Shown here one piece after another: positions 1 through 10,725 of a stretch of 64,000 nucleotides of DNA. The notes beneath the pieces were generated by a model. The model was not told where the DNA came from and did not search any database. It saw only the letters and a list, made by a program, of their open reading frames with translations. Numbering within the stretch: the stretch's first letter is position 1; the number at the start of each line of letters is the position of its first letter. Source of the stretch: Hydractinia symbiolongicarpus (taxonomy: Eukaryota; Cnidaria; Hydrozoa; Anthoathecata; Hydractiniidae); the NCBI RefSeq assembly GCF_029227915.1, contig NC_079881.1:5208001-5272000 (forward strand), written 5' to 3'. The position numbers and the translations under genes are program-made.

Positions 1-67
1 ATTGATACTTAGGGTAAAGAAATATTGTTAATTCTTCTGTAGCAACGGAAATTTGAAATCGTTTGCC

Positions 68-3000
68 ATGAGCAAGAAGCACAAAAAATCATCACGTGTT
101 AAAGTAGTAAGTTTAGGTAGCACTGAATCAGGAAAATCATGTGTCATAAAAAGATATTGTGAAAAAAGGTTTGTTACCAAATATATGCCAACTGTTGGTG
201 TTGACTTTGGAGTAACGAAAGTTGTTGTTGATGACCTGGAGCTGAAAGTTAATTTATTTGATTTATCTGGACATCCAGCTTTTAAAGAGGTATAAGTTTT
301 TTTATTTAAAAAGTGGCTATTGTGGCGCCGTAGATTAGTGGTTATAGCTCTCGTACTCTGTGCGGGGGAGACCGGGGTTCGATTCCTCTTGACGGCGATT
401 CAACATGGGCGAGTGAATGTTACCATAGCCCCGGGTTAACCCAAGCCATGTGAGGGAAATTGGGAAGATGGCACACTGTGTGGGCCGTTGGATGTTGCCG
501 GGAGTTGTCTAGTAGAGCGCGGGCTCTAATTGGGTCTGCGTAACTCAAAATGAGCATTAAATACTCTAGGACTCTCCATCTACGCCATGGCCCCTCCTGG
601 AAATAATAGACAGGGTATATCCCTCGATATTTGTGAGGCTAGCCATGTAAAATATGCACATCTATCTATCTATCTATCTATATATTGTGTACAGCTTAAT
701 TTGGATGTCAGCTTAATTAGGATGTATGATACAGTCTAATTAGGCGTTTTACAGCTTAGTTAAGATGTACAAAAATTCAATCATCGAAAACACACATTTA
801 GCTAACTGAATTTCAGCATCTATCTAACTGAAACCTAATATTTATGGGCACATAAACATCTCCAATACCTTAGTTTTTTCGTAGCACCCCGAAGATCTGC
901 TAAATTTAAAGTTTTAAAAAAAGCTGCATAAAGAGGCTGTATCACGTAAAGTGACATCCCAACTTTTAGGAAGCAGTACAGCTTAAATAAACTATTGCTA
1001 CAATGAACCATTGTTTCTATTCCACATCTTTTGAACCCTGAGTGCTGGAAATAACTTTTTTTTATAATGAATATAGTGGTCAAACTGACGATGAAAGAGC
1101 TGCAGTGGTGATTCTGCTAAAATTTACATTTTTTGAGAAATCGAGGAAAAACTTTTTTACCTCCTAATTTAGATGTATGTCTCTAATTAAGCTTTGGAGA
1201 TTTCCAAATTAAGCTATACTGCCTAATTACGAGGATTTCCCTGACTGTTGTATATAGCAGCTAGGCCATTATGTATAGCTAAATTCTTACTTGGAGACAA
1301 TCTAAAATTTTTGAAGCAATAGACCATTTCGGAGATTATGCGCCATTATGGATTTTCGAAGCTCGGTGGTGCAAGTTGAACTTTGAACCCTATATGCCGT
1401 AGTAGAAAACTCTCTTAAAACACACAAAAAGAAACGAGTTTTGTATACACTCTTAGCGTGCCTAGGTCTTCGTATGTTTTTATCTAAGTAACAGGGGATA
1501 GCACCAGACAACATTTATTTAAGCGTATTGATTTGATCTATTAATTAATTAGAAATAGCAATTAAATACACGTGTAGGACGTAGGGATACTGAGTGTTTT
1601 TAACGCCAAAGTGATATATTTCATCAACTTTAAACATATTTTTACGATCGAATTATGCCGCTTACAACGTATGAGGATTTTTTAGAACTTAGTGTGAGGC
1701 ATCTGACTGACTTCTTGTCAGCTCCTACAACGTATAAGGATTTTTTAGAACTTAGTGTGAGGCAGCTGACTGACTTCTTGTGAACTGAGTAATAGTTGAG
1801 TTAATCGCCAGAGCTTTTTCTGCTATGGAACTTATTATGCCAATAATTCAAACGAGCTTCAAAGAGTAATTTATTTATTTATCATAACGATTTACACTTT
1901 AGTAATAAATTACTGCTATAATTGCGTGTCCTGATAAAGAAACCGATAAAGACATTGGTATATATAACAAAAAATCATGTAAAATATACATTGTGACTGA
2001 AACAAATAACATAGAAAAATTAAAAATTGAATAACACTTTAGTCTGTAAAGTAAACTCATCATTTTTTCCTTTTTGATATTTTTTAATAAGGGAAGCATA
2101 CAAAAAAATTATAGGGCAATAGCAAAAGCAGGGAAGAGAGACAGGTATTCTTTCTAATACCACTCTTAAAAGACTTCAGATAGGAGTGTTTAGGTAGACG
2201 AATCAAGGGACAAACATACAATTAGTGTAATTATCATCGAAAAACAAAATAATAAAAATTATTTGCAATTAAAAATGACTACTGACTCTATTCCTAAAAT
2301 TTTGCGACTGCACCTGTTCACCGTATCTCTATGGGCGGTGTATTGAAAATTTTTACACCCATTATAGAGAAGAAGCCAGATTATTTTGCGAGCTTAAGTT
2401 TCACTTTAGGAATAGATAACATTGTAGAGTTTTGACAAGTATTTTGACGATGGATTATAACTCTCTAGATCTTCACAAATATTACAACCTAAACATTTCT
2501 TTACAAACCCAAAAACGTCCAAATCCAGTAAAGAATTTCCAAAATCAAAAATTTCTCTCTAAAAATCCAAGTTTAAAATCCAATGCCAATATCTTTATAA
2601 TACACATTTTTAAATATCTAAATATAAAATGAAATTACCTTTAATCAAGCATTAATTACTAATTACAGACTTATAGCTAGCCACAGTACAATGTCCTAAA
2701 AGCATTTTTGAGAGACCTCTAGCTAGCTAGCTAGCTAGTTTAAAGATTTTTAGGATATATTAAGTTGCCTTTATTGTACAATAATAAATTAAAAGTACAA
2801 ATAAGTGCATAATAAAAGCATCTTTCAAAATATATATCATAAAATTAGTATCACAAACATAAAAACAGATAACAAAAAGCAAAACTGTCCTGCCGCCAGC
2901 ACGTCTGTTAGGGAAAACACTGAACAAAACGTGAAGTCCAAAGTTCAACTTGCACCACCGGGCTTCGAAAATCCATAATGGCGCATAATCTCCGAGATGG

Positions 3001-6000
3001 TCTATGTATTTCATAGTGTCAACAAAGTGCAACTTAGCTAGGTAAATATTTGGAGTGTTAGCTTTACGTAAACAATTTCCAATTTTCTTATACAGCTGTT
3101 TGAGCGAATCTAAAGCATTGTCTGTATTACGTGTATAAACATCTAATCTATACAAGATTTCAATTTCTTATCAAGTTTCTTTAAATGAAAATCTTCAGCT
3201 GCAGTTCTAGCTAGGATTTCATATTTTCACTGGTACTAAGACTTGTGTAATTTGCAATACTAGTCGTTAGCCCGTGGAAAAAGCCATTGGTTCGCCTGTC
3301 CTTTTTATACGGCATTGCGTGCATGTCGCTACTTGGGCAGCTAAGCTACCATTTTACACAACAGATGACAGATGGACAGACAAATACAAGTATTGTAATA
3401 TAGATATTATACAGCCCAAATAATTTCTAGCGAATAAAATGTTATGCCCTATTGTTTATTTGATTCACCAAGTTTTCCCAATAACTTGTCTCTTCTGATT
3501 TTTGCACAATAGACCTTTTTTATTGTTTACATTTTTCACGGTAAATAGATGCCAGTGCTAGGTGAAGTGTGGTTCTTTTCTGTCTGTTTCTTTGCCACAG
3601 GTACAGTGTCGTTTCAAGTAACTATACACAAGTATACGAGTATGGGTACATTAAATGACAAGTACAGTGCAAGACGAGTACAAGTAATCGGCAAGTATAC
3701 TACTCCGTACACTTAAGTAAAGCAGCCTCTTCCACATTTGAGTACAATAAGTGAATGATTTGTGAGTACGTGTTTGAGTATAAGATACAAAAACGGGAAT
3801 TCGTTGTAGCATAATTTTATTAATTATTATTAATTTTAATTTTAGTTCGTTTTCGCATCGTAAGAAGTAACATTTTATTTTACATTAATCTTTTTTATGT
3901 TGTACCAAATTCTCTTCAGTTTACATAAAAATGTATACTTTTCTGTAATGGTTTTTTATAACTTTACATTTAAATACTTTATTTCTCATTAACAAGGAAA
4001 CTCTTTGCTACTTACATCTGTTATCTAAATGCTTTTTTCTCCTAGCTAAATGTGTTCTTGCTACATTAAACATCATTCCCTTCTTTTCGCATGCACAAAT
4101 TAAACAATGGACTCTGGAGAATAAATTAAGCCAATCACATTTAATTTAATTGTTTTGTAACAAAAATATGAAGTTTAAAAATAATGTGAATCAAGCATCT
4201 GCGTCTTTTAGATGCATAAAAAGAAACAAAACTTTGAATTGTTACAGATTTTCTGTAACAACGATGTGCGGAGGATTTTTCTCCTGTTTTTATAATTTTA
4301 TTATCCATTTTTATCTTACCAATCATAGTGTTCATAATAAAATAAGTGGCAGTAATTGGAAGGAGAAAGTTTCATGTGTCTTTAATTGTATTTTAATTTT
4401 TTTTTACACATTTTGTGGCCACTTGGTGTTTGAAAGTTGCGAATATAAAAAATAAAAAAGAATGAATATCATGAAACTAAATTGTTACATTTTTTTACTG
4501 TTTTTTAACAGCATTTATCAATTTAGTCCTGGGCACTAGCTTGTTAAAAATGCCTGTCAATAACACCTAAAAGTAATACCTGCTCTATTACAAGAAGCAC
4601 ATTATTTCAATATGCTCAATGTGATTGCAAAGATATAAATAGATTTGAATAACATTCAACACAAAAGAAAAATTAATCTCCAGAATCGTGTTTTAGAGAG
4701 AGTGAGGAAATCGTTATTGAGAGAAAAAAGTGCAGTTAGGTCATAAGTATTGGGTTCTTTTAAAAAACAAAACAAAATGGCCTATAACATTACTCTATTT
4801 CATTAGAAAACTGTTTAAACATTGCAGGATTTCTTTCAAAAACTGTTTAAATCTTGCCATGATGTATTTTATTTGAAAATTATCAAAACAGAGTTTTCCT
4901 AAACTTAAGAAAACTGTTTTTTGTTTTAAAATATGACAACGAGATGGTGAGAAACCCAACAACGTCCTAATTAATTAAAAAAAACATTGAAACAAATACT
5001 AACATAAACACCGAAAAACATTTTTAGACAATATCATAAAAGTTTATTGTTTAATTTTACCGTTTCCCTTTCGTGCACGCTAGCGAGTACTGTGTGAGTA
5101 CAGTAGCAAAAAAGTGCGAGTATTTTTGACGTACTCGTACGCACAGTATACTCGTTGCGTACTCGTGGAATACCCACAGAAGAAATTACTCGTACCCGTA
5201 GTTTAATACTCATGTATAGTTACTCGCGATTGGTACTGTATCATTACAACTTTATATGAATATATGTCAATCAGAATTAACCATCTACACTCCACAATAG
5301 CCTCAACAATGTTTTCGGAGAAAGAAAGACAAGTCAACAAGTATTGCAACACTTTTGATCATAAAAGAGGCTTTAGAAATAATTCCAATGTGTCTCATAT
5401 TAAAGTATACATCACAGAATAAGCGCAAACCACATAGATTGGATTTTATCAGTTAATTAATTTTTAGCTCAGCCTGCACAAATACTAAACCCGTTTACCA
5501 GCATTTTTGCTAAGTTGTTTTAAGGGATGACATATAAATGTAGTCAAAACCATAAAGTTATGTATATACAGTAGCAAGTGGAATCGTCATATTATTCTTT
5601 GGATCTTGCAACGCCCTCTTTGCCTTTGTGGACTCCCCTAAGTCTTTATCTTGGTGTGCAAGGCTCTTTTACAATGTTTTCATTTTTCCAACAATGTTCT
5701 CCTGTTAATGAAATGTTTCGCAAATTGTGTCACTTCATTCCAGTTTTTTCACTTCTGATGTCCGTCGTATTTACCATAATCTTCTCCTTCCAACTCATCT
5801 CTTCTATTACTCCTTTGCATGTTAGTACATGTGCTCCTGTGTTTCCTCACTTTTTCCACACTTTTTCCACATCCAAAGCATACTCTTTCAGCTGCCATAT
5901 ATTTTCTTATATTCCACATTCTCAGTTTTGTTTTCATTCTATCTGATACCTCTTCTATCCCCTTTTTTATTATGTACCCTTGTTTTTTATATTTTTGCCC

Positions 6001-9000
6001 TATCTGACTTTTAAGCTTACTCATTTTTTCATCTTTGATTCTTTTTCCACCCTTCTGGGGATCTGTTCCAATTTTTTATAATTCTCAACATACTGTATAT
6101 ACATCTATTCCATATTCATTTCCATCCTGTTCTATTTCTCCATACCAGTTATCTTTCCATCCTTGTCTTTTCTGTTCTAATATTACTCTCTTGAATACTC
6201 TTTCTTGTTCATTTGAGCTTATGACATTCTGCAGTAGCATCATTCTTTCATACACAACCCTTGCTCACATTGTCCACATTCCCAATGCATTAATAATTCC
6301 CCAGTATGGTGTTGAGATTGGCATTCGTATCATATTCTTCAGTGCACGAGCCTTATCCAGTTTTCCCCAGTCACACTTTTTCACCATTTTGTCCATGTTT
6401 TCAAATTATACAGGATTCCTGGTACTTTTGTTTTCTCGTGCATGAGAATTATCGCATCTGTGCTTTTTTCTCCATATTTCCCTTTGTCTGCTATTTTCTT
6501 TGCCTCTTCAACCGTCGCTTTATTTTTCCTCTCAGCTTCTTCTAGTTGTCTTTCCATGGTCCCAGTAGTTGTTATGTAATTTCCCAAATATGATACTCTT
6601 TTGTTTGCTCTATTCTTTTCTTTTCAAATTCTACTTTAACTTCTTCTACCGACTCTCTTCCTGTTTTGATCACTATGTATTGCCTTTTTCCATTGGCATT
6701 TTTGAACGCATATTTCTTCTTGATCTCCATTGCCCCCAGATTTCTCCCTACTCCTTCTATGTGATTTTTGCTGCCTGCTCCGTTATGTCATCCACGTATC
6801 CAAGTGCTTTCACTGCTAACGTTGGTGAAATCACTGTTATAGTTTCTTCTTCCATTTCATTCACTTTATCTGCATTTTTAGCAACACAACCCTGGGCCAA
6901 ACACAGTTTCTTGCTTCACTATTTTTTCCCACTTGTACCTATTTTGTCAAACTAGCTAGTGTATTCACCACAATTCTGACTTCTTTGTTCATTTCATAGA
7001 TGAGTTTGATTTCTTTCTTCCTTATCCCTGCATCTCTCATATCTATCAGACAGTCCTGAAGCCATAATTTGTCAAAGCACTTTTCTGCATCAGCCATTAA
7101 TATATACATGTTTTTCTTTAATCGTCTATTATTATCCATAATTGCCAGGGGTATAATCCGGTTGTCACTTGTAGATATCCCTTTTTTTCCTCCACTTTGA
7201 TACACACTTGTCTGTAGGCTGCTTTCAACTTTGTTTAAGATAATCTTTTCCACAAGAGTTGTAAGAGTTGTTTGTTTAGATAATCATGTAATAAGGTTAG
7301 CTGACTGTACTTGATTTAAATAATTATACTAAGCAACTCCAATTCTAACTGTGCTGTATTTTTAGTTATTATATTTTAAGAAATTATCAATGATTGTGAT
7401 CTAGAAATTATAACATTTTGTAATTTTTTCAAGAGTCTGGCCACTTTCTCTGCTCTAAAGTATTACTACTTTGTATTTCACAATTTTTAGGTGAGAAACG
7501 AGTTCTACAAAGACACTCAAGGCGTCTTGCTAGTTTATGATGTTACTAACAAGGCATCATTTGAAGCTCTTGATAGTTGGTTTAAAGAAGTTAAACAGTA
7601 TATCCCTGATCCGATTGACATAAGTCGTATTGTGTTTATCTTATGTGCAAATAAGATTGACAAAAAGAACTCTAGGACTGTTGATTTTGTGAAAGGCCGT
7701 GAGTGGGCACAAAAACATGGATTTTATTACTTTGAAACGTCATCACAAACAGGAGATGGGATAAATGAAGCCTTTGAAATGTTGTTTAAAGGACTCACTC
7801 AAGTCATTGAAACTGGAGAAAGACCAAAAAATGTTGCTGCTACTTTAGGTATCTGAAACTTTTTAAAAGCATAAAGACTATAGAAATATTTTTTAAAGGT
7901 TTTGATATTTTCCATTCATTAGGCATAGTATTTCAAGACTAAGTAAATAAACTAGTCAATAAGGCCCGTGGAAAAATCCACTTAGGCAGGATAACAGAGA
8001 AAAACAACCGTCATTTAAATTTTGCTGACGTCAGCAGAGACCTGTCAGAAAACCAAAAAAATTTTTTCAGAAATTTGTATGCCTGTTGCCTTCATCGTAT
8101 AGATCTTGAAACGCTGATCAAGAAAATGTATAGGATCGTGTACTTTTGACAAACAGGTGCAGAGATATTAGGGTTTAAAGGTTTTTTGATGACGTCATTA
8201 ACCTGTCCATTCCGAAACGGATTCCCTGACCTAGGTTTGGGAAACCTACCCAAATTGGTCCCAGTTAGTCCCTAGTTACCCACACAGGAGATGACGTCAG
8301 TTATTTCCACCCGTTTCCAAGTTATTAAGCCTTAAATTTAAAAGTGCAATGCAATGGCTTCACTAATCTTAATATACTTTCCTTTGACGTCAATATTGCT
8401 TTAACGTCAAAGTTTGCTAATTTACAGAACAAATTTATAGGCGATGTTTTATAGATTTTATCAAAGAAATTTTATCCACTTTGCAAAAGTGACAGACAGA
8501 CACACTTAGCGTATTATTATAAGAGATTAAACAAACATTATCTGAGACAGCTTATTTATCAATGTTTAATGGAATGATGCTTTAGTCACAAATTTTTGAA
8601 TGCTTTCTTTAAATCTGACTGATTTATACTACAATTTGAAACAAAAAGCTCTGACATCAAAAAAGAAAAGGTTATATAGATTATTAGTAACTTTAAATGG
8701 ATAGTTTTTGGATGTTTTTAGGGTTTTCGCCTAAAATTTGACTTGAAACATTCTAAATTTTACTCAAAAATCTTCAAAATTATGAAGTTTAAATCTGTGG
8801 CTATCCTTCACACTGCATTGATATATAAAATAACAAAAACATTAGGAGGTTATATTTTGCCAGTTTTTTTACCCTGCTGTATAGATATCCGAATTAGATT
8901 TATATTCTTTTTTTTTCTATAGGTTATACTAAGGAACAGATGGATGCCATTCAAAAATTAAAAACATGTAAAGATAATTACAGCCGACTTGGACTTTCCT

Positions 9001-9146
9001 ATGGCGCTTCACAAGAAGATGTCAGTAAAAGTTATCGCAAGCTTGCAAAACTGTTACATCCTGATAAATGTGAAATTCCAGACAGCGAGGATGCTTTTAA
9101 AATACTTGTAGCAGCTCGAGACGCTTTGATTAATAATGGGAAATAA
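68..9146 (+). CDS. DNAJC27: DNAJC27 (RBJ): Rab-like GTPase with C-terminal J domain
   Basis: Exons 68-289, 7491-7848 and 8923-9146 join in phase (GT-AG introns) to a 267-residue protein; the human protein is 273. The GTPase part shows a P-loop GSTESGKS (residues 17-24), a switch II DLSGH (65-69) where classical Rabs have DTAGQ, NKID (128-131) and ETSSQ (156-160). The J domain carries HPD at 239-241 in LLHPDKC. The His in place of the catalytic Gln is also in vertebrate DNAJC27, so it is a family trait suggesting weak intrinsic GTP hydrolysis. No C-terminal prenylation cysteines are seen, as expected for the family, which in vertebrates is linked to MEK/ERK signalling. I chose the ATG at 68; the in-frame codon at 53 is TTG. 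A pyrimidine-rich stretch ending in AG at 42 lies just upstream, so a 5' UTR exon may lie outside the window. Confidence 0.95.
324..683 (+). repeat. tRNA-derived SINE-like element (family A) in DNAJC27 intron 1
   Basis: The 5' part (about 324-398) resembles a tRNA: a box A-like segment (TAGATTAGTGGTTATAGC) and a box B-like segment (GGTTCGATTCC), with ends CGCCGT and ACGGCG that can pair as an acceptor stem. A body of about 250 bases follows and ends in a TATC tetranucleotide run (about 660-681). A decayed copy of the body lies at 20412-20565. A dispersed tRNA head, unrelated body and simple-repeat tail fit a SINE. It is unlikely to be a functional tRNA gene. Confidence 0.75.
684..1260. repeat. 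Possible inverted-end repeat in DNAJC27 intron 1
   Basis: Short motifs built on CTTAATTAGGATGTA recur near 690-760 and, partly inverted, near 1160-1250. The right edge has CTAATTACGAGG and TTCCCTGACTG. It resembles a decayed MITE, but no clean termini or target duplication are visible. No coding potential is seen. Confidence 0.3.
1319..3005. mobile_element. Element bounded by 66-bp inverted repeats
   Basis: The 66 bases at 1319-1384 reappear as reverse complement at 2940-3005 with few mismatches, around a core of about 1.55 kb. The core has no recognisable transposase. A minus-strand open frame at 2760-3155 overlaps the right arm but matches no family I know and is probably incidental. A 62-bp tandem duplication lies inside at about 1663-1785. 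It is either a decayed non-autonomous transposon or two opposed copies of a dispersed repeat. Confidence 0.55.
3260..3420 (-). mobile_element. Helitron-like short element, antisense copy
   Basis: In the minus orientation this has the same order as the copies at 13080 and 40617: GTCTGTC-type start, an internal GCGATATAAAAGGACAGG-like block, a hairpin of CCC..GGG type, then TTAACGACTAG. The 3' hairpin followed by CTAG and a host T resembles a Helitron terminus. There is no coding capacity. Confidence 0.5.
3598..5243. mobile_element. Fold-back element with long imperfect terminal inverted repeats
   Basis: The left arm (about 3598-3780) is rich in GAGTAC and AGTATAC motifs. The right arm (about 5060-5243) is its imperfect reverse complement; the outer segments both contain the AGTAACTATAC series. 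The interior of about 1.3 kb is AT-rich without a recognisable transposase. The superfamily cannot be named. Confidence 0.5.
5600..7255 (-). pseudogene. Decayed non-LTR retrotransposon (LINE) reverse transcriptase
   Basis: Read on the minus strand, 6939-7253 encodes a reverse-transcriptase segment with ADAEKCFDKLW (palm motif A) preceded by QSGGKKGIST. In another frame, 6787-6798 encodes the catalytic YVDD in a GYVDDIT context. 6381-6587 encodes the downstream thumb-like region (GNYITTTGTM), and 5749-6024 a basic Cys-containing C-terminal segment. These lie in different frames with stops between, so the copy is dead. It lies antisense inside DNAJC27 intron 1. The LINE clade cannot be assigned by eye. 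Confidence 0.8.
7952..8526 (-). mobile_element. Longer Helitron-like non-autonomous element
   Basis: It begins at ACTAGT next to a CCCGTGGAAAAATCCAC hairpin-like segment (the 3' end in reverse) and ends at GTGACAGACAGACAC with TTATTATAAGAGA, matching the 5' ends of the other copies. The interior (about 500 bases) is longer than in those copies and contains several GACGTCA motifs. There is no open frame. It lies in DNAJC27 intron 2. Confidence 0.5.
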
Positions 9147-10725
9147 TAATTTAAAATTTAAAAGATATTTAAATTTGTAATTGGCTTGTTTTCCAAATGG
9201 AGTGTTTTTAAATTTTTTTTTATAACAAATAGTCTTTATTTTTAAACTTTTATGGTTATGTTAATTTGCTGAAACAAAACATCTTCCAGAACTACTGATG
9301 AAATTTTGTTGGTGATTGTGCTGCTAATTTGTTTTTTGTTGTAATGAAAAAGATTTCTGTGAAAAAAAAATCAGATTTTTAAAATTGTGGTTTTCTATTA
9401 TTACAGTAGAAATCCAGCTCAGTATAGGGACATCATACTTTTGTTAATAATATAAATGTACAAATATTCATATATTTAAAACTCTTTTAGGATCAATCTT
9501 CCCTTTTTCCTGTCATATGCTTTTGTGTTTAGAATTTGCTATAATCCTAATATATTCCCCTGCAAATCGTTATTTATATATATTTTTACACAGTAGTTTC
9601 ATGGTAAAAGTTGTATTTGTAGATTATTTTGAATGTTGTATATTATAAATTATTTTCAGTTGTATATTCTTTTAAAAACATGTTGGGGCTGGCATTGTAT
9701 TTTCTTCCATGTTTCTCTTAATCATTGTATAAAGTCGTAAGATTAAAATTAAACTCAAAAAGGTAACATGGGGCCAGGAAAGCTTGATTAACTATGCTGA
9801 TTGAAAAAGCTGATTATGTGGTTACGTAAATACTTGACCACACAATCAGCTTTTTTAAGCAAGGTTGTAGATTTTATACTCAGTGAAATCCTGCTGTTTT
9901 TCATCATTTTCCATTCTAATATTTTAAAAATAGAGCACTCTTCGTCAGTTTCTCCATTATAATGTTTTTTATTTGAATCATTTCTTCGAATTTATGTTGT
10001 ATTTTTGTTGTTTATGGTACACACTCAACGTTTTGGTTATATTTCATGTTTTAGTAAAAAATAAACGAAATTTAAAACTGCAATCGAGGAGATCCTTTTG
10101 GACAATGTTGTTAGAGGCTTAGTCTAGCTTTTGTCTTTAAGGTAGCTAAAGATTTATTCTCGTAGTTTTCCCACAACCTGGTTTGTGGTTTGAGTCATGT
10201 GTTTTCACTGTTTTCTCGACCGAGTCCTTCCTGTGCCTTCCTCACAACACCAAGCTTTTATTTTTATTTTATTTTTCATCTAGTTTTTAATTCGTGTATT
10301 ATTGTGCTTGCAGTTTTATTTTTTTGGTCCTGAAATGCGTGTGAGTTTGTAAGCTAAATAAAATGTTCAAGAGTGCAAGATCACGTAAAACAGATACACA
10401 TTTTTTTATAAACAAACATTGTTTAACTATACTATTAAAACATCCCAAAATATGTGCATATACTCATTTTTACCTGGGTGGGTTTATTAGAAAAATTATT
10501 TATTTTCAAAGTATTTTTTTCATTTATACTACTATTTATCACTTTATACGAAATTTTAACAATTTCTGAAGTGATTGTTTAAACTTTGCATTGTTTATCA
10601 AAAAAGGTGTAACCAACTTTCCTTGGCCTAAGCTATCAGAACGAACTACACTGTAAATCTTTAAAGCTTATGGTTATTGCATGTTTTATAACTTTATAGA
10701 TTATATGGTTATTTAAAAATGTAAG
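9147..10725. other. Gene-free spacer between DNAJC27 and IQCK
   Basis: AT-rich and without a supportable coding region. It holds a strong hairpin: arms 9804-9822 and 9837-9855 (19 bp, one mismatch, 14-nt loop), core AAAAAGCTGATTATGTGGT. The first part should contain the DNAJC27 3' UTR and the last part the IQCK promoter. An open frame at 10363-10569 looks random. Confidence 0.5.

Noticed and set aside
324-398. Functional tRNA gene
   Set aside because: The box A and B segments are present, but the anticodon arm does not fold cleanly and the sequence runs into a repeated body with a simple-repeat tail, as in a SINE.
835-1083. 82-codon minus-strand frame
   Set aside because: No domain, no splice context, lies in AT-rich repeat-like sequence; probably chance.
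2760-3155. 131-codon minus-strand frame
   Set aside because: Overlaps the right arm of the 66-bp inverted repeat and continues into Phe/Ile-rich low-complexity sequence; no known family. A transposon-derived fragment cannot be excluded.
5578-6955. Several plus-strand open frames rich in Phe, Ser and Leu
   Set aside because: They are the reverse of the minus-strand LINE relic.
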